DNA from: Sclerodactyla briareus
Lineage: Eukaryota > Echinodermata > Holothuroidea > Dendrochirotida > Sclerodactylidae
NCBI GenBank assembly: GCA_026419785.1
Contig: JAODTK010000222.1
Span: 1-64,000, forward strand
Direction of reading: 5' to 3'
DNA: 64,000 bases
In this document: positions 22,438-33,579 of the stretch, piece by piece
How the letters are laid out: each line of letters begins with the position of its first letter
Numbering within the stretch: the stretch's first letter is position 1
Made by a program: the position numbers and the translations under genes
Notes under the pieces: model-generated
Seen by the model: only the letters and a program-made list of their open reading frames with translations
Database searches by the model: none
What the model was told of the DNA's origin: nothing

Positions 22438-22489
22438 GGCCGATCTATGCAGTCACGAACCCTGCGGGGTGGGTGGGGGGTGTGACGCC

Positions 22490-23610
22490 TAGTCTTGTTC
22501 AACACGATAACTCAACCTCATTTGGATGGATTAAGTTCATAATTCGTTATGGGTCCCATAATGAGTAGTACATGATCCCTATTGTTTTGGGGTCAGTTTC
22601 AAAGGAATTGACGAGGCAAGCAGAGGTCGAAGTCTGAATCTTTTAACACAATCAGTCAGATTGACGAGTTCAATCAGATTGAAATTGTGTATGACAGCTT
22701 TTTATGGGGAGAATATGAACCCCATTTTTTTGGTGCGAGACCGGGGGTAAATTTGCGAATAATTGGAAATTGTGAAAAATTGATAATTTGGCCAAATTTT
22801 AATCGTTAACCCGATACCTTCGAACCTCACTTTGATGGATTCAAGTTTCATTTACTGGGTAAAACGGTTCCTCATATGAGTACACGATCCCTAATGTTTT
22901 GGGGGTCAGATCAAAAGTCATGTGAGTCAAGAGAGGAAAAAGTATGAAAATCTTGTTAAAAACAATAAGTCCAGAATGCTGGTCCCACCAGGTTGAAAAT
23001 ATAGTATGCAGCTTTCTTTTGGATTACAAGAAAAAAACCCCCTTTTTATATATGTGTGTAGACTGGAGTCAGTTTCCGGAACAAATTTGGATAATGTGAA
23101 AATTGGATTTCGGCAATTTGGGTGTTAACACGATAACTCGAGCCCATTTGAATGAATAAGTGATACTTTGCTATGAGGTTCCCCGTAGAGAGGGCATATT
23201 CCCTATTGGTTGGGCAGTTGGGGGTCAGATCCTCGAGTTATCTCAGGTTAAGAGAGGTCAAAACGTCATGAAAATCTGTTAACAGATTGGTAGCCAGAAT
23301 GCTGCACGCGATCAGTTTGGAATTTGTATGTAGCTTTTATAGGAAAAAACGCAGGAAAATTATCGAGTTTGGGTGGCTGTACCAGTTCGGGAGGAAATGC
23401 GGGACATGTGAAAACATTGATTTTGGATAATTTTCAGCTTTAACAAGACCTTTTTTGCATGGATGTAGTTCATACTTGGTATGTGAGTTCCCCTATTTTG
23501 GTACTACAATGATTTCCATTGTGAATCTGACAATGCTTAGCACTTTCAAAATCAGGATCAGTCAAGGAAGCCACTAACTTAAGCTTTTGGCTTTGCTGGG
23601 TTTTTTCCTT
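22490..23610 (+). repeat. Rep-A tandem array, three to four ~310 bp units
   Basis: Each unit runs: 'ttaacacgataact', 'catttggatgga', 'gttccc', 'atgatccctattgttttggggtca'-like (broken), 'agagaggtcaaa', 'gaaaatc', 'agtccagaatgct', 'cagcttt', then a T-rich end 'gaaaattgatttt'. Unit starts lie near 22,500, 22,805, 23,120 and 23,435 (partial). A near-DR4 AGGTTA-AGAG-AGGTCA lies at 23,245-23,260. Confidence 0.85.
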
Positions 23611-23619
23611 TATTTGACT

Positions 23620-25370
23620 CGTTCAGGAACAACCCGTCGCACATGGGGAGGAAGGAAATACAATTTTGACCCTGGGCTACGATTTTGTTGAAAATTTGTT
23701 AGAAATCCAGGCAAGAGAGGTAACCCCCCTCAATCTAGCTTTCCTAAGGGTGTTGCATCGTAGAATCCCAACTAAACTAAGGCGCGTTAGTTTATTGGTT
23801 CCACTCGCGTGTCACGTGACACGAATGAACGAGAATTGAATTGAACGACCAGAAGGTATTTCGCGACGCATGGGCGAGGGGTAGCACGGGCATTCAGCAA
23901 TATAATTAACCCGAAGAGCATGTGGATATAAACACTAATCGAAAACCTTGAATAATAATTATTCTAATTATCAACAAAGTAGCTATTTCTTTTTCTTAGG
24001 CGGATAGCAAACTTGGCGAATGCCATCGTGTCTTGTAGCGTTAATCATGCGGATGGGGTTGGGCTACAAGCTACTGCGGTACCAGTGTGCTCCTGTCCAA
24101 CATGCGAATAGGGGAAGCGATCCACTGTCCCATAGCCAGATAGCTGAAGAGGCCGTGGGCGCTGGCAAGTTCACTAGCCAACCGAGGCGTCGGGTGAAGC
24201 CGCCCGATGTAGCTGAAGATTAAAAAATTTCCGTTTATTCTCGCGATTTTATGACAATCATCACTTTTACTACGGTATGCCTCTACTCTTACCGTGTTTG
24301 GCGACAATGCTGCCGCATTAACATACAAGTAATTTTGCCTATACTTCGTTTGCTCGTTTCATTCTATTTGGCTTATTTTTTTGCCGCAACGGACTTGTTT
24401 TAGCTTGGCAAACCTATTGCAGCCTAATTAAACCGTTCCATGTGTGTAATCGCGTGGATCTCGATGCATGTTGTCATGCCGCTTATAGTCACCCGTACGT
24501 CTCTCATAGAAGAATGTGCAAGAGTGGCTCTTTTTTAAGAAAAAAAATGCTATTACCTGAATAATGTGCTTCTGACTTCGGTCGATTGAGGTGTTCGAAA
24601 TGAGGGAAGGCTGTGTGCTCTTGTCCGTAACTGCTCTTGTGGGGTTCCGGAGTACATCCTCACATCAAGATATCGGTAGGCCTACTCGGTAGACCAACGT
24701 CGCAGGATATATTCTCCTGATTTGGGCAGGATATACATATGACTAGATCGCAGACCCTCGCGTCGACGGCATTTTCCATACTGTTCGTGCAACGTTTTAC
24801 TCAGAGTCGAGTGGGAGTGACTGCGTCGACGGCAGATATTTCCCCTGTCCATGTATCATCGATGGTTTCCTGCGCATTCGAAACACCATGCATGATGTTA
24901 ACCGCGCATCCATCTTTCAGAGCGGTGAGCCATTCTGATGAAGTGGCGCCATAGCCTCACTAGGATTCGCCTGAGGCCAATTGTTCAGCGGTCTACCTGC
25001 GTTTGCTCACCTTGTAACTATCTCACTTTTTCATTGATCTTCCCACCCGTCTGGGATGGCGTCCCGTGCAAGTATTAGGGTGTTTAGATGGTATTAGCCG
25101 GCGATTCGTCCGTCGAGTGCAATTCTTAGATCAATGGCCATCAGCGATTCTGATGATCTGATCGGATGTCGTCCGTCATTTGAAGAATACGGTAAATTGA
25201 ATTTTATCATTCGAGAAGCAGCGTCTCTCGTTCATCCACTACAAGTGATTTGTTATCTTTTTTCAAACAAAGGGAAGAATTCCAAGGGCGCAGTGATGCA
25301 TCTACGCGCAACTAACCGTCTAAAGAGATGGTATTTGCTTCATGTCTCTATAATGGGACTGTAATTTGCG
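23620..25370. other. Unassigned, several orphan frames
   Basis: No recognised gene. Frames of 67-85 codons overlap on both strands at 24,020-24,328, and a 76-codon frame (MAISDSDDLIGCRPSFEEYG…) is at 25,134-25,364. The latter has a plausible look and even codon use, but no splice context or known motif supports it. GC content is slightly higher at 24,000-25,100 than in the flanks. Confidence 0.35.
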
Positions 25371-25374
25371 TAGA

Positions 25375-25780
25375 GAGACTTTAGGTAACTCGACCCTGAA
25401 CCCTGTCAACTTGACTCCTGGAAAACCTTCGTGCCAATTGTGGGCTTTTTCTACAATATTTGATTGCACATTTTATCAAGCTCACCATCATGGTAATGAG
25501 ACCTTCGACCTCTGTTGGCCTTTGGTATCCATAGACCTAACCCGAAACATAGATCATCTACTCCAACTCCACATGGCAACCCCTTCTGCCAAATTATGAG
25601 CTCTACACCTCGTTCGTTACACAGTTATCGTGCTACAAGTTTTCCAAGCTTTGACCACTCTTCTTGACCTCAGTAACCTCAGACCTGAATCCAATCAGTA
25701 GTTTTTCCTGTAACCTCACGTCCCAATTTTACCCACTGGATGTTTGCGTTCTTTGGATGTCGTTCTTACAAGGGCGCGTC
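25375..25780 (+). repeat. Rep-C copy, best preserved
   Basis: Shows 'gaccttcgacctctgttggcc' in pieces, 'ggtatccatagacctaaccc', 'gatcatctactcca', 'catggcaaccc', 'tatgagctctacac', 'gttacacagttatcgtgc' and 'aagttttccaagctttgac'. The same order appears at 15,060-15,500. Confidence 0.6.
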
Positions 25781-26079
25781 CATCCCCAACCCACACCACA
25801 CATACACTGCCTGCCTCCAGCAAAGGAATTGAAAATATGAACAGAATGAAATAGCGTCCTCTTTTTTAGACTGGGATTGTTAAGGACTATCAATACCATA
25901 AACCTGTAAATTGAAAATATAGATGGTCAAAACTGAACTGCTGTACATGTGGCTGGTCAAATTCCCCGACGCGATACGCCTGACGTTTTACTCACTCACG
26001 GTGGTTAGGTTGCGGAAAATTTTGTTGTCCGGTTTTCATTATTCCTTCATCCAATAGTTTTAACTACTGCAGCACTGTA

Positions 26080-26900
26080 CGTGTCGGAGATATTATGGTT
26101 TTCAGGCGCATACCGAATATTTGTCTGGGGGGTGGGGTTAAAGTTGGAACGCAGGGGGAAGTGCGCCCTTATATTTGCAAATATACATTTACTGAGCCTT
26201 AGACGCATGCTGCCGCAATATTTTGCAATAATCAGCTGCGAAACCTCTTCTGCCCCACCCCCCCCATGGTACTCTACGTCACTGATGGTTTGGGGGGTTT
26301 TTTCCATCGCCGCCGTCTCACCCGCGTGCCCGCTGTCTCCGCCGCTGTCATCTCCCACCTGGAACTTTAGGCTTTACGGTAATAACTCTTCAACGTCTCC
26401 ACCAGTATGTCCAAACTCGGTCCCCCTATCCGTGCGAGTAAAAGCTCGGATGGTTTCAACGTGGGCATTACGTGCATGTCTGCTGACCCTTTAATTTTGC
26501 AGGCTGTCACGACGCGAAATTGCCACGAAATTACAGAGTTTATCCTCGATTTACACTACTGGCTTGGTGGGTGGGGTACTAAAAGTGATCTCGAAATTGC
26601 AGGCTCGTCCCCATAAGTCAAATTGTTTTTTTTGCGATTTTCCAAATTTTGTGGACAGGTTTGACGAAACTTGGTGGTAGTGGACTGTTGTTAGTACTAA
26701 ACAATATGAATGTCGCTGCAAGGTCACGGGACAGGAGGTCAAAATCACATCTTATTATATGCGACTCCGTTTAACTTCGTCGTAGTTTGACGGAACTTGG
26801 AAATGGGTTACAGTTGGTCCTGAACAACAGGTAGGTCATTCCAAAGTCCACGAAGGTCAATGGACATGATTTATTGTGCTTTCGCTAAATGGAGGTCCAC
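26080..26900 (+). repeat. Rep-D copy, split by ~180 bp of other sequence
   Basis: It starts 'gagatattatggttttcagg' as at 38,255. It is interrupted at about 26,108-26,285, then resumes with the GC-rich head (cgccgccgtctcacccg), 'ggaactttaggc', 'gtaataactcttcaacg', and later 'gacgaaacttggtgg' twice. A 137-codon frame across the head is a by-product. Confidence 0.6.
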
Positions 26901-26904
26901 AAGA

Positions 26905-28125
26905 AGTAATTTCTGAGGGGATCCCTAACACTCGACGGTTCACCCGTCTGCACATGTATAGTTCATTCGTGATTTTTGGTGGACCCTTGTCCCATTATAA
27001 GAAGCCCTACTCACAAACACAAACAAAACTCCAGGAGACGACCGTTCCAAACCAGAAGATGTAGGTTTTGAAGAATTACTGCCCCCGTCGACAATCTCTA
27101 AAAAGGGGGAAAGAGCTTCCGTGCGAGACCACATAACGTTTACTTAGTAGCCGATATACTAGCCTCCTTTTCTCTTGTAACTACTTGGTTTCAGTAGAAT
27201 GTGCCTGTTGACTGCTGCCTTTTAGGGCCGTCACAGGACGATATCGTATCGTGCCCGATACTGTCTTTTTGTCTTCGTTTATACTTTAAGGGCAAATCGC
27301 TCATCTTCACTTGACGACCTTGGTGATAATAATGTTAAAGAGAATAAAACAGCTCAATATCAACATTGGTTCAGTTTATACATTTCCTGTTTGCGGAGAT
27401 ATTGCTTCTCCAATTTCATCCGTTTATAATTTGGGGTATTGTTGGCGAAAGGCTGGCAACCGTTTTTATGATGTCATATCTAACCAAGTATAAGGGAAAA
27501 GTTAAGTACACATCTTTCCGTGACCGTCTCTTCTTCCAAATTGGTAAATATGACTTCATCAATGTTGGCCCAATTTAGTGCAAAATTGCCAACTGGCATG
27601 ATGAATAATAATTTTAAAAATTCGTTAGCTTCATATCGGAACATGCTATTGACTGAACAAAGTTTTGATTGGCATGTTTCATGCACAACATATGACTTTT
27701 ATGACTGGACTTGCCCATTTAAGGATTCCGATCCTTTATTCCATTATGGTTGAAACCTCCACCACGATTCGAGGCCATCACTCGTTATTCTGACACCCTC
27801 TTACCTTTTAGATATTCGCGCGCGCCGTTCCTAATCCGAGGTGAGTTGATTCAGGTTTTTTAAATTGGTCATTCGATTCGAGGGCCTTTCCTTTCACTAT
27901 TTTCTCTGAGTTTTCCAGGTACCCCACCATTGGTGCTATTGTCTCAAGCTTCAATGGCGATCGGCTGTAGATTTGGGCAATCCGTAAATATTCTCTCACC
28001 GAGAGTTATTATGAGTGGAACAGCCTCTCTGATGATGTTGTTTTGTCTGATAGTGTGATGCGTTCAAATCAATCTGCTGATTTGATTATTCACAGAACTT
28101 GTTGTGCGACACTTATTTTCGGTAT
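26905..28125. other. Unassigned
   Basis: AT-rich. Overlapping frames at 27,311-27,753 on both strands have no known domain. No splice-flanked exon found. Confidence 0.35.
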
Positions 28126-28129
28126 CTAG

Positions 28130-28212
28130 GGTATTCATTCAAACTTTTTTGGTTGTTGTGGCTTTAGGATCTTTCATGAGGAGTTTGTCCTCCCCGACTC
28201 TTTTTTTATTAT
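28130..28212 (+). repeat. Short repeat shared with 40,320-40,410
   Basis: 'gttgtggctt', 'agg', 'tttcatgagg', 'tttatcct' or 'tttgtcct', then 'ccc(g)actcttttt' appear in the same order at both sites. Confidence 0.5.
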
Positions 28213-28272
28213 ATTGCCGAAGTGCAAAATGAATCTATGCTGTCTTGTATGTGCTTATGTTGTGCGTGGTCC

Positions 28273-28364
28273 CTGTGTGTGTGTGTGTGTGCGTGCGTGT
28301 GCGCATATGTGTCTGTGTGTGCGTGTGGCGTGTGTGTGTGCGTGCGTGTGTAATTGTGTGTGTG
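28273..28364 (+). repeat. (GT)n microsatellite with GCGT interruptions
   Basis: About 90 bases of alternating purine-pyrimidine GT/GC. It opens Cys/Val-rich frames on plus and His/Thr-rich frames on minus, which are not genes. The sequence type can adopt Z-DNA. Confidence 0.95.
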
Positions 28365-28599
28365 ACATCCATCGAGCGCAAACCGGACAGTTTCGCCAAT
28401 TATACGCACGTGATTTGCTCGTTGTGGTGAGGATGAAGCGGCTCTAGGGTTTCCAGGTGCCAGTTTCAAGGTCATCCACTGTTACGACAGGGCGAAGTTC
28501 AAAAAACTTGTTAACAACATATCGAAGCTGTCATGTATCCCATTGAGTTCATATTAGGTAGGTGGGTTTGCACCCGTATGGTAGGATAACCTGTCGTTT

Positions 28600-29300
28600 T
28601 TCGGGTGTCAGTCAGGGTCATGGTAAGGGTCACCATGGTGAGCCTTCTATTCTTGTGCAGCGAAACGTTCAGCAATGTGTACGAGGTACATGTGGTGACG
28701 TACTTTGCCCTCATTCGACCTGAATGATAGTGTGGCCGTCGGGGTCAAGACTCGTCTTTTTTGCATATGACCCAACAAGGTCATACTGCACCTGACTTAC
28801 TAGAACACTACGATCCACCACACACGCTATTTCCCAGCTATGCCCCTGGAAACGGGTAAAACGGCCTTTGAAACACTGATGATGTCCATAGTCTGTACTA
28901 TATCTTGGCAACTGAAACATTTTAGGCGATGTTGTATTGGAGCATTGGTCTCGTCTGAGCAACTACATTTGGGGCCTACTGTTGACTTCCTTTGCCCTTT
29001 TTGATCTCACTCTGACCTAATGACTTTGTGTGGGACTTTGGGTCAGTTTTCGTACGACGCAGACTCGCGTGTGCAACAATCAATAGGGCATTGCACGGCG
29101 TACCAAAACACTTCCATCACACGCTGTACCATTATGTCCTCTGTATCAGGGTGAAACGGCTTCAAAAGCTGATGAATTCCATGTTCGCCTTGACTTCTCG
29201 CCCTGAAACATTTTGGAGGAAGCGTAAAAGTAAGTTCTGTTCCTCTGTGTTGGCTACCACTGGACCCAACTTCCCCTGTACACACAGTGTATAAATGGAC
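28600..29300 (+). repeat. Two diverged tandem copies, ~294 bp offset
   Basis: 'gggtaaaacggcctttgaaacactgatgat' (in parts) at 28,855 pairs with 'gggtgaaacggcttcaaaagctgatgaat' (in parts) at 29,149. 'ctgaaacattttagg' at 28,912 pairs with 'ctgaaacattttggagg' at 29,203. The flanking text aligns more weakly. Confidence 0.5.
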
Positions 29301-29304
29301 ACTG

Positions 29305-29920
29305 CAGTATTGCAGTCTTTTGAAAACCAGTTCACATAAATTTTTTCACTGTGGGTCCCAGAGGTGGTCCCAGTAGCAGCTTACTGTGGCTATTTGTATC
29401 ACGTCCAGTGTCAAAGACTACATTTATATCTTGAACTGCTCAATATAGTGTTATTATTCATTCAGCGCCCATTGTAACACACTCCCTTCTCTTAATCTAT
29501 GGTGAACTTGTGGAACAAAACTTTTTATTTTTTGCTTAACCCATCAACCCCTCCTGGTACACCTTCCTGTAAGCCTGTTGCTAAGTTTACAAGTTTCTGA
29601 GCCTAGAACGGAGGGGGGGAGCATCGATTAAGCTTATTCCCTTCCCCACTTCAACAAACACTCCCTCCCCCTCTCCCATCACCCACAACACGGCTGACAA
29701 TTGCCTGTGTCTGATATTGTTGGGAGCGCCCGTTCTGGTTGCTCATGTGCATATTGGAACATTTCGAAATATTGGAAGGGAAATGAGAGGGGAGGGAGTT
29801 CTGGCCCCAAAAACGTCGAGCACCTTGCTCACTCCACCATACGAATCACCATGGCTGCCCCCCTTTTACGGTGCGTGATCCTCGCAATGCTTAAATCATA
29901 TTCATCCCGCCAACACTGTA
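29305..29920. other. Unassigned
   Basis: No supported gene. The 79-codon frame at 29,701-29,940 runs into the next repeat. Confidence 0.35.
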
Positions 29921-29924
29921 AGTG

Positions 29925-30820
29925 TTCATCGGGATATTAAGTGTGTTCTGGCCGTGTGCCCGCCGTCTTCTGCCGGCAGCGGGCCGGCTCCGCCGCCGCC
30001 GCCGCCGGGACACTTTAGGCGTTAGCGCTCTCATTCTTTAACACTTTAATCCGATTGGACGTCACCCAAAACTTGGTACACATTGTGCCGTTATATTAAA
30101 ATCCCTCTGATAAAGTCGAAAATTGGGGGCCTATATCGTATTATTTGTTGCCCCGCTATTTTGCAGTTTAACATGCGCAACATTATTTAATGTCGTGTCG
30201 ATTTAACACGACAAAACGTGGTGGTTTCGGTGTTGTTGGGCCGAAAAAAAATGGCGACAATATCCAAGGTTCTCCGAGGTCAAGTTTGCATTTCTTTGGT
30301 GCCCAGTAGCCTAAGTATAGCTAATGTGTGATATTTCAACTTCATATTTCTGGATTCTCTGAAACTTTGTGAATGAGGAGGGCCACACTATCTATCCGAT
30401 TGAATTTTCCCAATTGGGCCGAGGTCAACTGGAGTCCATCTTGGCATCGATATTCTTAAAGTTGGCCCAATTAGCAATTAGCAAATTTAAAAACTTTGTA
30501 GGATTCTCACAAAACTCATGGTAGGACCTTCTATAGGTTCTTCAAAATCATTCCCTGATAAATTTACTTCAATTGCGTTTAAACTCACACTTAGGTCATT
30601 ATGTGTGATTTAATTTTTTCACATATTCGTTTAGCAAATTCGAATAATTTTGCAATGATTTTCTCAACCTTTTAGGGATTTTGACGAAACCTTGAGAAGA
30701 GGACCTTCTACCAGTCCTGATAGATTTATTCATTAGCATAAAGATCACTGAGTGTAATTTTGTGGGACTAATTTGCATATTAGTTGGTCTGATCCATCCC
30801 AAACAAGGTGTATGAGTTGT
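29925..30820 (+). repeat. Rep-D copy and following related repeat
   Basis: The head 'tgtgcccgccgtc', 'cggctccgccgccgccgccg', 'actttaggcgttagcgc' and 'aaaacttggtacacat' matches 38,280-38,380. Downstream are further 'gaaactttg' or 'gacgaaacctt' words at about 310 bp spacing, typical of these repeats. Confidence 0.6.
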
Positions 30821-30829
30821 AATATACTT

Positions 30830-32290
30830 TTTTCCGAATAACATTGGAAATGTTCATTGAATGCATATGCTTCTAGAGTGGATGCATCCAATGTAGTGTA
30901 CTCAATTTCATAAAACCGACCCCCTTGTCATTGAATCCTTCAAGGTCACTTAGGGGTTCAAAACTGCATTTTGGGTACTTTTTGGCCTAGCACTGGGTGT
31001 GTCATAAGAATGCAAAATGCCCTAGGAGTGGATGTATCACATGGCGAGGTACAATTCTCAATCCACCTGTCATATCACTTAAAGGTCATTCGGGGTCACA
31101 TTTGGGGTCAAAAAAGCCGGTTTGGTGGCTATACAGTCGGGGAATTGAATATCGCGCGAAGACTGGATGGTTCATACCATTTGGATATAATTTTTGACCT
31201 GCCATGTGTTGTGACCTCTGACCTGAAATTCGACCCGTCTGGCGCTAGGTGTGTGTCATCGTGGTGAAAGGTCGAATCTTGAATAAATGTGCTTATTTAA
31301 GGGTTACGGGCAAAAAATTAAAGACTGAACGGGTTGATTTTTGGATATGCACTGAAAGAGTTTTGTGTGGCGCTTAATGGAGGGAACAACCCCGCTTCGA
31401 ATCGGACACTCACTGTGGTATTTACAGAGGGGTCAGAGTTCAATTTTAAATAACCTTTTTTCCGCCTCTAACATTAGGAACATGTTTCATTTGGAATCAT
31501 ATGCTTCTAAGTCTGGATGCATCACATGTAGTCGGTAACAATTTTTCATAAACCGCCATGTCATTGTGACCGGTCATTAAGGTCACTTAGGGTCAAAAAC
31601 TGATTTTGTTCACTTTTTTCGCAATAGGCACTGGGTGTGTTCATCAGAATGCAAAATGCCCCTGGGAGTGGATGTATCACAGTTGTCGAGATTAACAATT
31701 CTCAAAAAACTGTCAGATCATTAAAGGTCATTCCGATGTCACTTTACGCGTGCCAAACTGTTTTTTTTGGCTATACATCGAAAATGAATATCTTCGAAGG
31801 CTGGATGTCACACCATTGTTGATATAAGTGTTTGACCTGCATTTGTGTGAGACCCTCTGACCTGAATTTTGAATTCTCTGCGGGGTGTGTCATTCGTGGT
31901 TTGACTGTCGAATCTGAATAAATGTGCATTATTTAAGACTGATGTCTACGTGGGCAACAACAAACTAGACCACTGCTGTTTAATTTTTGGATATGTGATT
32001 GGCTTGTGTGCTTTATGATGCAAAATGCTCCTGGGGAGTGGATGTATCACAGTGAGAGTTACGATTTTCATCAAAACTGTCATTATCATGTAAAGGTCTT
32101 CGAGTTCACTTAAGTAGGGGTTCAAAACCCGTTTTTTTGGCTATATGCGGAACATTGACATTCTGTGAGGCTGGGATGGTTCACCATGTGATATAATTGT
32201 TGACCGCAGTGTTGACCTCCTTGCCTGAATTTGATCCTGTCGGTGGCCATGTGGTTAAAGGTCGAATCTTGATACTGTGCTTTATATTTA
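30830..32290 (+). repeat. Rep-B tandem array, ~640 bp unit
   Basis: 'cactgggtgtgt' occurs at 30,991 and 31,629. 'gagtggatgtatcac' recurs near 31,026, 31,666 and 32,036. 'ggtcacttaggg', 'ttggctata', 'gacctctgacctga' and 'gaataaatgtgc' follow in each unit. The third unit is truncated. A perfect DR1 lies at 31,212-31,224. Confidence 0.85.
31212..31224 (-). promoter_or_regulatory. DR1 nuclear-receptor motif inside Rep-B
   Basis: TGACCT C TGACCT, i.e. AGGTCA-G-AGGTCA on the minus strand, a perfect direct repeat with one-base spacing. This is the classic site for RXR heterodimers, HNF4 and COUP-TF. Whether it is bound is unknown. Confidence 0.5.
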
Positions 32291-32337
32291 AGGACGCACC
32301 TTGTCCGGGGCTGTTGGGGCCCTCATACAATTAACAC

Positions 32338-32667
32338 GTGCCTTATGGAATGACCCTTTACGGTACACTCGTCTCGCGTTCAACACGTCTATCAATGTCT
32401 TCTTTCCACGAATTTGTCCGGTCCATGTTCATCCCCAAATTTCTGAATAAGAGATCGGGATTATACGTCTGGCGGTTACCCGCCCCGACATTTCTAGTTC
32501 ATCATTGTTGTCTGCTGTTGCAAAACGTGCCAACATATATGGCAAAGATTAGCTTTTCCACTGTAGATTCTTCTCTCACTTCGTGTCTCGGAAGTCGTTG
32601 TGCTTGGTATCTTGGCGTTCAGGAATTTCTGAAATCTCCGACTAATACTATTAAAACCACAAAATGA
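32338..32667 (+). CDS. Orphan open frame, 109 codons, unidentified
   Basis: It opens directly after the Rep-B array and ends in TGA. It contains several Cys and aromatic residues but no pattern I know, and its first codon is GTG, unusual for an animal gene. It could be part of an exon, since no ATG is needed, but no clear acceptor was found. Listed because its length is above the local background. Confidence 0.15.
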   Translation: MPYGMTLYGTLVSRSTRLSMSSFHEFVRSMFIPKFLNKRSGLYVWRLPAPTFLVHHCCLLLQNVPTYMAKISFSTVDSSLTSCLGSRCAWYLGVQEFLKSPTNTIKTTK

Positions 32668-32669
32668 TT

Positions 32670-33350
32670 TTTTCCTTGCAATTCGCTACTCTGGGTCAAA
32701 TGAACATTTACACTGATCCTGCGTGTTTAAGTTATCTGCTACTTTTCTGCTCAGACATATTATTCAATAGTTTAGTGATCTTGAAAGTCTCCGTTGGTCA
32801 TAATGTTGGATATTACTAATGAAATGGCAACGGATCACGAGCAATACTTGTTCACTAAACTATTCATGCACCCCAACGAATTGTCAGAATTCATTGTTTT
32901 CCGATTCATCGTCCGATGTTTTGACATGACGTCCTTAGGATTTAAGCGTAGCTTGTCCGGACTTTCGATTTAATTAGGGTACTAGTATAACATGCAATAT
33001 AAGAGCTGCGTTCGATTAAGGGCATCACAGACAAATATATGCAGTGTGTCACCATATGGGCACATCTAACACAGTACTATGAGTGCACTAATGGTCCTGA
33101 AAATCGCTCTTTTAGCTTACTCGCCACAAATATACATTCTCAACAAAACTCATTATCAAAATATTATTATAACATATAGCGAAAATTGCTATGTTCATGA
33201 CATGCCATTGCGTGTACATAGCTATGTATTTCATGTGGGTGTGTCCAGTGTTATGTGGCCCCAGCTCCACCATGGGTACTGAGTCGCCCCTACGTTCTAG
33301 GTCCGCTGTCACAATTATTCGCTGATGCCTCCGTATGCTCCGTGTCTGGG
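32670..33350. other. Unassigned
   Basis: No supported gene or repeat. Confidence 0.35.
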
Positions 33351-33355
33351 TAACC

Positions 33356-33577
33356 GGGTATATTCCTGCCTTGTGTTAGGACGTTGATATATTCCTGATT
33401 TCCCGCTGGCTTCTTATCCGGCACGCGCAGCCATCATTACATTTCTGCATGCTCCCGATTCCTTCAAGTCCTCTACTCGAGATATGTGCGCGCCGAATTT
33501 AAGTGGCCGGATAAAAGTCAGCAGGAAAATCGGGAATATTCGTCCCTCCACACAAGACTAGTATATTCCCGGCAGGC
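33356..33577. mobile_element. Small hairpin element (MITE-like), 222 bp
   Basis: The left arm 33,356-33,422 (GGGTATATTCCTGCC … TTATCCGGC) is the inverted counterpart of the right arm 33,507-33,577 (GCCGGATAAAAG … AATATACTAG on the opposite strand reading). About 50 of 68 positions pair, with a few indels. The inner ends GGCACGCGC / GTGCGCGCC extend the stem. The loop is under 80 bases. It has no coding capacity. Confidence 0.6.
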
Positions 33578-33579
33578 CT

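Noticed and set aside
26081-26494. 137-codon frame, and its antisense
   Set aside because: It coincides with the Rep-D head and an interruption within it. The same sequence type recurs elsewhere without an open frame.
28209-28475. His/Thr-rich frame
   Set aside because: Product of the (GT)n microsatellite on the minus strand.
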